This document shows positions 45,021 through 58,000 of a DNA stretch of 64,000 nt, in pieces; position 1 is the stretch's first letter, and each line of letters begins with the position of its first letter. Source of the stretch: Myoxocephalus aenaeus (Eukaryota > Chordata > Actinopteri > Perciformes > Cottidae); NCBI GenBank assembly GCA_038501785.1, contig JBAMJR010000073.1, positions 3,211,001-3,275,000 of the forward strand, in the 5' to 3' direction. Under the pieces are notes generated by a model. That model worked only from the letters and a program-made list of their open reading frames with translations, was not told where the DNA came from and searched no databases. Made by a program: the position numbers and the translations under genes.

Positions 45021-47587
45021 ATGGGCAACACGAGTGACAGAGTGTCTGGAGATCGGCATGGAGCCAAGGCCCACCGCTCAGACAGCGGCAGTCACAAAGA
45101 CCAAGAACCCAGCAGCAAGATGGTTGACAGCACAGACGACCCCAACATCTTCAACACCCATGGAACAGAGTCGAAGGTACTACTGGATAATACAGAAACA
45201 GAAATATAGATTTTTTTTTTTTTACAGTGTGTTGTTTGTTGCGCAGGAATACCTTTCAGATTTATATACCATTTGTTAGATATGATTTAAAAACATTTTT
45301 TTTAGTTGAGATATCAATGAATGAATTGCTTTTAGGCGTTAGGAGAGAAAGAATCAGATCTGGGTGACCAGGTGAAAACTGGTCCTCAGGCTCGACCCAC
45401 AGTCATCCGCTGGGCTGGAGGGGGAAAGGAGGTCTTCATAGCTGGTTCCTTTAATAACTGGAGCACAAAGATACCACTAAATAAGAGGTAATACTCAACA
45501 TGTCAGTACATTCTCACTCTTATGGTCTCGTAGGGATCCAATGGAAATGTTTTGAGCTTCTCCATCGTAGCTCCAACCTCATGTGCCAGTTGTAGAGTTT
45601 TAACTGAGAGTAATGACCGGTATTGCACTCATACTCTTTCTTTTGTTTTCTTCAAAGCCATAATGACTTTGTAGCGATCCTGGACCTGCCAGAGGGAGAG
45701 CACCAGTACAAGTTTTTTGTAGACGGACAGTGGGTCCATGATTCCTCAGAGGTACATAAGTGTGATTTTATTTTATTGTTGTGTTATTGAAAGTGTTTCC
45801 TTAATAGCAAATAGTTCAGTTCCAGACTCTTTCACGTTTTTTGGCACAATGGTTACACTGATCTCTGACATTATATACATGAAAGGACAGGGACCTCCTA
45901 TGGAAATTAAGTCATTTTGGTGAAGAAAACCACAGAATAACTATTCATCCATTACGGTGGCTGCCATCATCACTATTAAAGCCTTACAAAAATTCCAGGG
46001 AAATGTGTGCAGTGTTATAAATAATAGTTATAGTCATTCCTTGGAACGTTTCTCTTTTGCAGACGGTTGTAACCAGTCAACTCGGCACCATCAACAACCT
46101 GATCCAGGTGAAGAAGTCAGACTTTGAGGTGTTTGACGCCCTGCATGTTGACTCACTGGAGTGTTCAGACACATCAGGTCAGCAACAGTAAACACTGATA
46201 AAAATTAAACCACTGTATTTTGCCATGGAATGTTTAATCAAGCCTTGAAACCCTGTCAGCAGTGTTTTTTGTTTGTTATGGTTGCAGATCTGTCTAGCTC
46301 CCCTCCAGGTCCATATGGGCAGGAGCAGTACAGCTTCAGGCCTGAGGAGCATTTGAAAGCCCCACCTATACTCCCTCCTCACCTCCTCCAAGTCATACTC
46401 AACAAGGACACCAATATATCCGTCAGTGTCTTCATCTGTCTACGATCTCGATTTAACTCTAGAATTTCTTCAGACCTTGATTTGTCTTTGTTGTTGTTTA
46501 CAAGTTTCTTTGTGGTTTGTAAGTTTTTCTCTTCCTCTTTCTCGGCAGTGTGACCCTGCCCTGCTGCCTGAACCCAACCATGTAATGCTAAACCACCTTT
46601 ACGCCCTCTCAATTAAGGTAGGTTCCTTGGAAACACCTGAAACACTCCTCACATGTTTCCAAATGCTACTGGCACCACAGGAAATACACACGTTTTGCCA
46701 AATTCTGAAATCTAGCCTCATTTTATCGAAGTTTTACTTTCTTAACATGAAACAATTACCTCTGAACTCGAGTGTCTCTGAAAGTATTTACACAGCAAAA
46801 TTGTACAACAAACTTGTCAAAAATGTCAAAGTTTATTACTGTGACACACAATCAAAAAGGCATAACCTGCATAACTTCTCTTGTTACTGAGGGTGCTTAC
46901 TATGAAATGCAGAGCATATCTATTGCCTCCACATGGCTCTCAACATGGTGATGGCTGAGCCGGCAGCTTGTAGCTAAGGGTGCTAACGGTGCAAACAACA
47001 ACAACAGTGTTGACAGTTTGCAATGTTCCTGAGGGGCAACTAGAGGGTAGGTGCTACGTCCTTAAGCTAACTAGTGGGGCACGCTCACATGCACTCAAAG
47101 GCACATGTGGCCGACCCAGCTTTGTCAACAAAGCAAAGAGAAGCTCAGATTACAACACACACGGAGGTAGAGCGACCTTATTCTCTGTAAATGTAGACAT
47201 TACCTCACTATATCTTTACATAGCAAATAGTTGTTTGTTGCTATGTTAATGCTCTGAATATCCTAGAGAAAAGCAAAACACATTTGTGTTCAGGATAGTT
47301 GTACTAAATATGCTAGTATTGCAGTCAGACACCTTTTTAGAGCTTAATAAATAATGTTTTTCATGATTATTGAAAATCATATATTTACATTATTCTGTCG
47401 TGCTGTGTGGACCGGTTGGCAGTTTCACAAATACAAGCATCTCATGTTTATTTGCTCTTTGGGTTTGGATCTCTCTAATGGCCGATTGCCTGTCTGTTGT
47501 GTTGTGTAGGATGGAGTAATGGTGCTGAGTGCCACTCACAGATACAAGAAGAAATATGTCACCTCCCTGCTTTATAAGCCGATCTAA
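45021..47587 (+). CDS. prkab2: AMP-activated protein kinase beta-2 regulatory subunit
   Basis: Seven coding exons: 45021-45176, 45336-45487, 45658-45751, 46063-46177, 46288-46421, 46549-46617 and 47510-47587. They total 798 nt, or 265 residues (human beta-2 is 272). The N-terminus MGNTSDR is a myristoylation-type start (Gly2). Residues about 70-150 are the carbohydrate-binding module, with TVIRWAGGGKEVFIAGSFNN, then W-S-T-K at 94-97. The Ser at 95 corresponds to the autophosphorylated serine known in beta-1. The C-terminal part, from about residue 185 to K-P-I at the end, binds the alpha and gamma subunits (PPILPPHLLQVILNKD, SATHRYKKKYVTSLLYKPI). The subunit scaffolds AMPK and tethers it to glycogen. 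Similarity to human beta-2 over beta-1 is clear in the S-S-S-P-P-G-P-Y-G-Q-E segment. Confidence 0.96.
46618..47509. other. prkab2 last intron
   Basis: This 0.9 kb intron contains a block at about 46930-47060 (tggtgatggctgagccggca, caacaacaacagtgttgaca) that looks like a diverged interspersed repeat. No coding signal is seen. Confidence 0.4.
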
Positions 47588-49285
47588 ACCACAACTTGGG
47601 AGCTCCACAGTGCTTTTAGAGAGCAGCATGTTTCTATTTTTTTTGGTATCATCCTATTTAGCCAAATCTTGCACTGAAACAAGTTTACAGGCAAGCCAAA
47701 GGCCAGTGGCTGCAACTTCAGCTTGTTTTTTTTTAAAGGCTGCACTTCTGTCTACAAAGGGCTCTGAACAAAAGTAGCAAAGTGTGTGAAGAGTGTTGGA
47801 GAGAGGAAAACCACACTGTGGCCTCTTACCTGTGACATGTACAGACAGATAAGAGACTGACTAAACAACTGTGTGTATTTGAGTGTTTCCTGCACCTTGT
47901 GAATATATGCATGTTGGTGTGTAAAACGAGGAAAAGGTTGATCTGTGAAGGATAAGTTTCTGTAATGGTCATTTTAAGGATGTTCTCCTAAAGTGAGGGG
48001 TTTTGAGTGGTCTTGGTGTGGATCAACAGTTTGATTTTAAAGTGTCGTCATATTCTCGGTGAACTGATTTGAATTACGTTTTGAACTAATTGACCTGACT
48101 ATATTATATAATATAATATATTGTATTTATGGCAAGTGCATGTAGAACAACAGAATGGTCTCGATGCTGAAGAGAGCAGCCGACTTGGCATTGGTTGAAC
48201 ATGAAGTGCAATAACATGCTGTAAAGAGAACTTAACTCAACATAGACTCACAAACCTAATAAACGAGAACAGGATGAGAGGGCAGCAGCGAACAACATTA
48301 TATTTGTTGTACGCATTACATATAATATTTAATTTCTCACAGTTCAGCTATCATGGAATCTATTCCATGAACTGAACTACCATTATTGGTCACTGTAGAT
48401 GGACTACTTGTCCGTTTCAACAGGAAAAGCCCACTTTCCAGATGGGGAGTGGAGGTCAAAGGTCAATGTTTAGTCCTGCTGTTGCCTTTATCTTGACATT
48501 TTGCGAGCACTTGAAGCTTTTAACTACACAGCAGGCAACTCTTACTGTACTGTAGCTTCTCTGGATTGTAGAACCCAATTTGTGCTTTTTCTTCTTTAGA
48601 TATAATGTCCTTGCAGTGCTTTTTGTGTGCATCTGTATTATCAAATAGGAATGCCCTCTATGTATCTGTTCCACGTACAGTCATACACAAAGGCGTGTAC
48701 ACCTTTGTACACACAGTTTGAATTGTTTTGCTTTGCATGCGTGGAATGTCCACAACTTGTAAGGATACGACATATTTACTGAGTTTGGGGCACTTTGGAA
48801 GTAGCTCGACCACATTCAGATGAATTTACAGGCCAATGAGGAGAGCTAGCTGCCATGAATTTAAAAGTTGGACAATGTTTGCTCACTTGTGTTCTTTACA
48901 GTATCGCCATTAAAGATATTCTGTATTTTGAGGTATCATTTGAATTTACTTTTGTCTAGTCGTGCTGTTTAATAGTCCCTACAGATACAGTATGTATCAA
49001 TGTGGACGCAGACTAATAAAAGGGGCTTTCATAACTCCTGTTGGTGTTCAGATAGACGCTCTGAAAGTATTTTGTGAATGTTGAGCCAAGCCATAAAGTG
49101 TTGTCCAAAGAGTTTTTAAGGCTGATATGAAAAGATATTGAGGACAAGCGCCAAGGCGGCGTGGTGGTGTTTTAAGGCTAAAACCCCAAACTTGAACTTT
49201 ACAACCATTTCATGAATGTTTTACAATGCTTTGCAGAACCAGTGTGGTGATTCTATGGACACAGTTTTACTTCTTTACAAATAAA
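47588..49285 (+). terminator. prkab2 3'UTR with AATAAA signals
   Basis: The long AT-rich region after the stop contains AATAAA at 49015-49020 and at 49280-49285, giving two candidate 3' ends and a UTR of 1.4-1.7 kb. No further gene is seen. The gap to the facing pde4dip 3' end is about 650 bases. Confidence 0.5.
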
Positions 49286-49957
49286 GAGCGGACACGCTGG
49301 TCCCAATTCCTGCCCTTGTCATTTTTTTGTCTGTATTCTGTATGAAAGTTGTGTGTTCTTTAAACAAATGTTTGTTAATTTTACATTTGTCTATTAAATC
49401 TATAAACTTTCGATATAAGTTTTTGCCTTGGTGCTTGTATGTTTTGTCTGACTTAAGGCTGTCTTGCTCTGATGTCATGCACACTTAGGCAACGATAACC
49501 TCACGCATTTGCTCTCCAGACTGTAAGACCCAGGGCATGATGGGAAATGCCAAGAGCTGATTGGCTCTTTGCTTTGACAAGAAAAAACATGTTTTGTTTT
49601 TGCTGCTGCAATCTTGTCCACTTTCCAGGTGAGTCGCAGTTCATCTCGAACGAGCCTATTTTGTGAGTTTTTATACTCTCGTCCTGGAGAAACAATATTT
49701 CAATTGTCTCTTTAGAAAGCTGGAACAAGCATATTGTCTCTTTTCTGGGACAAAGGCACATGTATGGTCTCTGTGCATCATTTCTGTCTGTCAGTTACTG
49801 TGCCATCATCACTCTTGGGTGTGGCCAGATGTGAAACAACCTGATGTTAAGACACTTTTGAATGGCACAAACATGCTAAGCTAATGGGGATCCGAATATA
49901 AAACAAACAATATAATCAAAATTCAACAAAAGTAAACCACACAAGCTTTTAAAGTGT
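49286..49957. other. Intergenic spacer between prkab2 and pde4dip 3' ends
   Basis: About 670 bases lie between convergent transcription units. I see no gene, repeat or RNA signal. Confidence 0.5.
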
Positions 49958-49963
49958 TTTATT
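49958..49963 (-). terminator. Probable poly(A) signal of pde4dip
   Basis: Plus-strand TTTATT reads AATAAA on the minus strand, 2.75 kb beyond the pde4dip stop. No splice signal was required to reach it, so 49940-52716 is read as one long 3'UTR. Confidence 0.5.
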
Positions 49964-52716
49964 CATCCATTCTCAAATCGTTCACTGACAATACTTTTGC
50001 CCACACAGCACACTGTTAACTGTCATCAGAGACAGGATCCATATGAGTCCTGCATCGGCTTTCTAGTTCATTATGCACAAACTCAGAAAAAAACTGCTTT
50101 CCTATCACATAAAAGCTGCACCAATCAAATAGCACTATATACATACGAAACTCAGGACCAACACTGCATTGTTTCAAACTGCCGTTTGATTCCCTTCTTA
50201 ATAGAAAAAAGGCTTTGTTTACGCTCTAACAAGGTGCTTTGTGGATCCAACGTTTCATAATCTTTCCAACCATTGTCTTTTTCTTTGACAGACAATTTTT
50301 CAAAACTTTTCCCTTTTGAACTTCTTAAATTTCAAAAGGAAATATCAAACTTTTTATCTCTATTGAAATACATGCCAACCTTTGTCTTGTTTGTGAAGAT
50401 TCGAGCGCAAATAAAACCTAATTTTGGCAGATCTCAGGTATGAGCGCTATAAGGCCAATTCAACCACTGAGAGCAGATTGAAGAAGCTCTCAAGCTAATA
50501 AATTTAAAAGGCAAGCGAAGCAACATTAATCAGAGCTTTGTTATAGGTGGATGGTATTGGGATCAGTGACTTATAGATATCATGAAGGCATAGTTTGTGA
50601 TTTCATATGACTAATTGATTCAAAGTGACATAAATCATACATTGCAGGAAGTGAATGCAGCAATCATACTCGTATTACAATGATGTTTAACATCAAAATA
50701 AAACATCAAAAGCTATTGCACAGCTACCCAGAAGATCAACTTTGCAAAAAGCAAATGTTGGATGTTTTTTCAAACACACACACACACACACACACACAGG
50801 CACACACATGCTCGCACACACAAACTCACTCAAAAGTTCATTCAGAAAAAGCAGGTTATTTACAGCATAAAATGGCAAATGTACAGCAAGAACTCATCAA
50901 ACTAAATTTGAACTGTTATAAGTGGGTGAATAAAGGAATCAATGATCCCACCAGTAGCCTGCCAAAGTTTGCATCATCTATAAGAACTTGATAACCTATA
51001 TTGCCATTGCCATGGGAATGCAAAGACGGACTGAACCAAGAGAAATAACATAAAGACAATAGCATATGGCCAAGTGGGAAAAATCCACTCTGTTAAGTTT
51101 TGGTCCAAAAAAGGATCTCATTTCGGTCGCACAATTCAAAATATACTGAACCAGCTGTCTAACGGTTACCGTCTCTGTGGTTCTGCAGGCCCTCGGAATA
51201 AAGTCAAACTGGGTTTGTCATTCGCATGGATAAGGCAAGTCAAAGTGAAGTGAAGAGTTCAAACTTTGGCAAGTATTGGCAATCCACTGTTCATACTTAG
51301 ATTTTACAATCTCTGTCATGCTTCAACAGTCTGGTTAAAAAGTACAATCGTAACACTAATCGTGTCCTAAAGTTATGAGTGACTAATAATCCAGTGTCAA
51401 GCAAAGAAAAAATAACCCGGTGCAGCATTATCATTCAAGAAACATCATTATTGCACATGCTCTTTTGAGAACTCCTACAGAGGAGCTTGAATACGCGTGT
51501 TTAGCCTGGTTCCATTTGAGCACTTTAACCTCTTTTTAAAAATGTTTTAACTTATTCTTGTGTACATCCTGCTCAGAAATCCCAACCAACCAGATTTTCT
51601 TTTGGAGCATTACATTTACCATACTTTCCTGTTTTTGACTTAATCAGTACTTCAAATTTTGTAGGTATAGGTGCCAAGAAAAGCACCATTAGGACCCTAA
51701 AAGAGGAGGCTTGTGACTAAAATGGAAACTTTCTCTCGCTTTTGTTCTGCTTTTTATATCCCTTGGCTGATGTCTGACAAAGCTTTCATGAGCTTCCTCC
51801 ACAAATACAACTAGTACACGACTACTTAGCAGTGATCGCCTACGTCCTCTACATTCCCCCACTGCGTGTAGTGATACATTGTGGGTGTCATTGTTTTTTG
51901 CATTGCATTTGCAAAAAAAAAAAAAGAGTCCTTGTTGATAAAGGTACCACAAGAAATAAACTTGCAATTCTGTGGCAGTCAAAGTTAGGATGACTTGTCT
52001 TTGAGTGAGCTGTTTTCGATCACACTGAGTGACCTCTCTCAAGCCACGGTTAAACATGCATGAACATCTATTCCGTCCGCAGGCTGTCTGGCTCTCAAAA
52101 GAGGATGCTCTTAGATACAGATCAGGGGGTGTACGATAGAAACGTTTCGATTTTAACTCGAAAGTTAAGTTCTCTCAATTATATAGTACATTTTTTTTAA
52201 ATCTCTAAATCCTCCCTTGTAAATTAACTTTTTTCCAAATCTCTTAATCTGATATAATTTTCCTGAAAGTTTCAATAATACAACTAAAAAAGCCAAAAGG
52301 CCTTTACTGAAACCAGATTGAGTACACACACACCTTGTCTGAGATCAGTGTCTGAGAGCATCCTCAACCAGCTCCGTCAGTAGGACGCACTTCCCTGAAA
52401 CCACCAGAGGCACATTTCAAACACCTTCTTCAGTCACACACACACGTTGAGGCATTCTGCTGACTGTATCACTCAAAGACAAGAATACATGTGGTGGGAG
52501 GGGGTAGAGAGTGACAGAAAGGCTCAAGGGGCAGATTATACTGCGCACGTATTTCTTGGAGAAGGGACGGATGGAAGCACTCTCATGGCTGGACTGAGGC
52601 TGGGGTGGTTGGGTGGGACAAGAAAGGCTGGTGTTGGGGGCTGGAAGGAGGGGGGCTGTTTCAGTTTATAGGTTAGAGGCCAGAGGTGGTAGCATTGAGG
52701 CTGGTTCTTTAAAAGT
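49964..52716 (-). other. Presumed long 3'UTR of pde4dip
   Basis: This 2.7 kb stretch has no conserved coding frame on either strand. It contains a short (CA)n at 50774-50798 and oligo-A/T runs. It may hold additional poly(A) sites. Assignment as UTR rests on position after the pde4dip stop and the lack of another gene. Confidence 0.45.
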
Positions 52717-54999
52717 CTAAAGCAGGCATTGGCTGCTGCGCTTCCTCGCTGCTGGACGTTGATTGGCTGCAGCTCCGGAAACACTGCTGGTCTTCAGGAA
52801 ACTGCGATCAGCAGGCCGCTCCCTGGAAGCACCTCCAGGGTCCTCAACTGGGTTTAGGGACAAAAGGAGAAAACACTAGTACGTTATTATTCACCAATCC
52901 TCATACAGGCGGATACAACTGTATGACAACTGTATTCATCTGGTCAGGTGAAATGTTGAAGCAATAGTTAAACATTTTGGCAAATACTTTCTTGCAGAGA
53001 GTTCGATGAGAAGGTCAAAAGGAGGCTATTAGCCTAAAGAAACAGCTAGCCTGCTCTGTCTAAGAGTAAACAAATCCACCTACCAATTATGAGCTCAATT
53101 ATTTTTTTCACCGGCTGCAGTAATTCTGAAATCTCTGCTAATTAGTGTTAATTAGTGAGCTTCATAGGTGTAGGTATGTAGATATTGTTACCTTCAGACT
53201 GAGCCAGGCTAATGGTTCCCCATTCTAGTTGTTATGCTAAGCTAATGTCTCTTGACAGTAGCTCCGTATTTAGTGTACACAACCATGAGTGGTGTCCATC
53301 GCCTCGTCTCACTCGCATAATGTTAGTTGTAATACCAGTCCAAAAATACAAACACTTGCTGGTGAGAATGAGTGATGAGAGAATAAGCAATCCTCTGTGG
53401 ACTGCGTGCCTGGTGGTGAGAATTATTCAAGGTGTTTATGACTATTCAACCCTAGCATTGAAGGGCAGCAGTCAAACCTTTTATTAGAAACGGTCACAAA
53501 TACGTTTCTGTGTACATTAGTTAGCGATACTGTGACAGCATGCACAGAGAATAGAAGCAGTTATTTTGGTGATAATTATGTGTGCGTAGGTGGGGGGACT
53601 CTAAAGCAATGACTAGACTCAACTTTAATACAGGGGACATGTAGAAGTAAACAACACTTTAGTGCAGTTAGTATCTGGGTGTGTGTGCAATTTGATTTCA
53701 GAGTTGTGGATTCAGGAACAGCTCGTGGCCTTTAACTGTAAAACTGTTATTTCCAATAGCTGAGTAGTTGGAGGGGGATTTTTAGGATCACTGTGTGAGG
53801 TGAAAACACACCAAATACATAGGTGGGTGCTGGTCATGGCTGTGTCCCATGTGGAAAACAAGGTGGCCACACACACACGGCTCCAATGACCAAATGGATT
53901 ATATCTACTTTACTTTATCTACATTGAGAAAGCCTAGGAGTGTGCAGTGGGCTTCTTTTCTAGACAGGACAACCTCCATGTTTTATTTCTCCCTGATAAA
54001 CCGAAATGTCATACAAAGCTAGTTTAACCAGGATGCAGTTTGCTGTGACGGGATGGTAAAGCAGTGATGTTGGCATGGTTAGAAAAAGCAAATCCACACG
54101 GAGGTAAAGGCTGCCCCAGACCACAGAGTCACCCTTATTTACTTTTACAGTTTGATCAGTAGGCCTAAACTACTACCGTTGGGTTATTCAAAAACAGCAT
54201 CTGGGACAACGTCTACCTGTTTTCAAGATCACAAGATGTCAAACAATTACCAGCATAAGGAGAGGAAGAGGAGGAACTTAGAGAGGAAAGTCTCAGCTCA
54301 TTCTTCTGGGGGGTTTAAATGAGGAGAGGAGAGACAAATGCAGGACGAAGGAACAAGTGAGGCAGGAAAGCCAACAGTGATGAACTTACATCATAAAGAC
54401 ACCAAGGACATCACACAATACAGTACTTATGCACATAATACTGTGACCTATGGAATATGCATGCAGATGACCTATGATATCCTGGACATAATGGTGATGT
54501 TTGTTTGCTTACCTCTAAATTTGTCCTTGCTTTCTTCAGCACATCACGAGTCCTTGACACTGCAAAAAACAAGGAATAACTGTTGATATTACAAACCTTT
54601 CTCTAAAACTTCCAAAAAAGGGACAAGCAATGTTGTCTGCTGAGAAGCTATTTGTCTTTTTCTTTACTCATACCTTATTTGGTTTTGTTTTACACTCAAC
54701 CTTCCTACATTCTTTCCATTAACGTTTTGTGGCTGTGCACGAAGCAGCGCAAGGAGCACTCTGTCCGTTTGCTATTTTCCTGACCTCGCCTGTGCTTCCA
54801 AGACCTACTGCTTTGCACAAGTTTCTCTGATCAAACACACACATGCACAGACACACTTACACTGGTTGACTATGAAGTGCTCCATGTTCTCCTTGGTGCG
54901 GCTGGTGCTCCTCAGTCTGTGAATCGTCCCCTTAAGAACCTCATCCTGCTCTGACATACGCACTTTCAGGGACACAATCTCCTCCTGCATACACTGCTC

Positions 55000-55063
<64 letters not shown>

Positions 55064-58000
55064 GTGACATTTGTTATCGAAGCTCGGCTCTCTCAACAAA
55101 CATTTTTATGACACGGCTCTTTAAAGGATAGTACTAGTGAAATTATATATTCTTAACAATTAATTGATAATACAAAAATTACTGCCTGCGTGGTCTAATA
55201 TAGCTTATTCCTCTGTGACGAAGAGCTCCATTGTTTGTTAAAAAAAAAACGGCGCTCCCGGTGTCATGTTCCTTTATTAATATGAACATAATACAGTGTC
55301 CTGGTGCACAGAAGCAGTCCAAATATGCAGCAAACTGTTGCCAAAAAAACGTTTACTTTTAAAACACTATTTAAATTTTGTTAGTAATTTTTTGAAAAAA
55401 TATCTAGCTGTTTTAGGAAATAATTGAACCCTACGACCTGTTTAAAAATCTTCAGTAGGAACAAGGAAGCTTGGGGCTGAGTGCCACAGACATACCGGGT
55501 ATGTTGGAACACACTGAGAGACTATTGCATTGTTGATTTTGGACTTTTCATGGGAATTGTTGACAAAAACACATACATTGTGTATCTCCAGGCTTATAGT
55601 TTGAAATCAAAATGTGTCCCAAACCTTCTTAAGGTTTTGGATGGAGGGATCAGTGCTGGGCAGAGCTGCTCTCCAGAACATCTTCAGCAGGGACATCGCC
55701 TCCTCCAGGATCTGTCTCAGAGTCTTGGTGTTAGCCAGCAGACTCTTCACACATCCATAGTCCAGAACCTGCATACAGACCTCAGTTAGATATTTGTGCT
55801 CTATAGTAATGACTTGTTGTACTTGAAAATCTGTCTTTGGCCTTTTGGCTCTCACCAGCTCACTGATCTGCTTCTGGTTGCCCTCCAGCAGTGGTGGGCC
55901 GAGGCAGGCCTGCAGGGTTGTCTCCATGCGCTGGACAAGGCTCCCACCCTCTAGGACTTGCTGCTGAAGAGCGCTGAAGTCATCCACATGACCGATGGCG
56001 TGGCGGCCGTTACGGTTTGCAAATGATCCGTCAGGGGCCTCCCCCTCCAGGTCAGAGTGAGGTTCAAGAAGGTCTGTTGGGGATAAAAGAGTTGAATGTC
56101 ATTTGGAATTTGACTTTGAATGATGTTATTGTATTTCTTTTGCATTGTCACTGTATTGCAAGTTCAGAAGTGATTAAAACAATATTCGTTAAGGCACATT
56201 ACAATAAAAACAGAATTATTATTGTTACAGAGCAATCAGTCCACACATTTAAGACAGATTGAGTTGCAAACAGGCAGAGCAGTTAAAATCACACCATTGG
56301 CAGTGCAATGGCTGTCGTCCAGGTCTGAGTAGGGAGGACCGGGAGATCCACAGTTAAACAGACCAATGTCCCTGACTGGTGGAGACGGAGCTGGGTCTGT
56401 GGAGCATACAGACACACAAACCAGGCTTGGACACAGAGCAAACCACACCACAGCACACCGAGCCTCACAAACATGTTGCGTTGTTAATGTTGTGTCGTAT
56501 CTAGACGCCGTCGTCTCACCGTGCAGCAGCTGTCGCCTGTAGAAGTTCTCTCTCTGGGGGCTGGCAGTGAGGGCGGAGAGGGAGGGGGTCCGAGGGGAGC
56601 CGACACCAAGCTTCTGCTCCAGCTGCTTGTGGAGCTCCAGTTGTTTGAGGGCACTGTTCTCCTGGACGCTGTTTTGCAGCTGGGCTCGCAGGCTCCTCAC
56701 CTCACCAAGCAGCTCCCCCAGCTCCACCGGGAGACCTGGTAGCTCACACAGGTAGCCTGAACACGAAATACACAATCACCGGAGAGTCTGACTGGACATG
56801 CTCCTCCTTTAGTGCCCCTTGGGGTTTGGAGGGTTTTATCCCGGCACAACAATACCGTAAAACTGTTGTGACAATCAGAATTGGAAAAATGGGAGCAACC
56901 TGATTTTAGCCTTTTTACTACTATCACCAGATGGCGCCAATATATTTGTTTTGTAAAAAGGGGAGTATATTTAGTGTACAATGCACAGACTTACTTTTGT
57001 TGGCCTTTGTACTGGAACAAACTCGATCGTACACTTGTAGTTCACTCTGCAGGGAGTGGATGAGCTCTCTACTCTCACATAGCTGCTGCTGCAGTAGAGA
57101 CACCTCATGCTGGAGCCTGAGGATACATCACAGTACATTACAGTCAGAGATTAGATGTGTAGACACAGACAAGCACAATTTATATCAAGGAATCAGTCGT
57201 TGTTTGATTCAATCTGCATGTACACACACCAACCTGTTGGTTTTCTCCTGACTGGCCTGCCGTTCCTGCCTCAATATGTGTATCTGCTGTCCTTGCTCCT
57301 GAGTGTGAGCCTGAAGTCGTCTTAGCTCCTCTTTCCACTGCTCTGCCTCCAGCTCTGCTTGTTTCAGGCGGGCGCGTGCTGTAAACACCGCTTCCCGCAA
57401 CTGCAGCACCTCCTCACATGTGTCTGAGAAAAGAAGGAGGGTTAAAAATAGGAAAACATGCATCTATTCCAGAGGAAAAAGAAATTCAAACTTTCAGATG
57501 AAGTACCTGTGCTGGCCTGCAGTCGTGACTTCAGACCCAAGTTTTCTTCCTTCAGGATTCGGATCTCATTGGACAGTTGAGTGACTGTGTCCAGTCCCTG
57601 AATGTAGATGTTTGTTTGTGCCCCTGGACAAAAAAGTGGAGTTATTTTATGTAATTGATTACATATAGAGAAAGAAGTGGCAATGTTGCAGCGAGGGCTG
57701 CAATACCTCCATCACGCCCGGTTGAGACCAGCCTCTCTTCCAGCTGCTGTCGGAGCCTCTCATTAGTCCTAATGGACTCCTCTAGACGCTGACGGAGAAT
57801 CCTAACCTCCCGCAGGTGCTCCTCTATCAAATTTGCCCCTAGAGACAACATAACAATAGTGTGGTGATAATCATTTGACTGATTACTAACAGATAAAACT
57901 AACAGACAAAACAGTAGAGAGTCACACCTGCAGGGCTGCTTCCTTGATGGTGTCCTAATGATCCAGAGTAGCCACCAACTGGCGGAACCATGTTTTCCAT

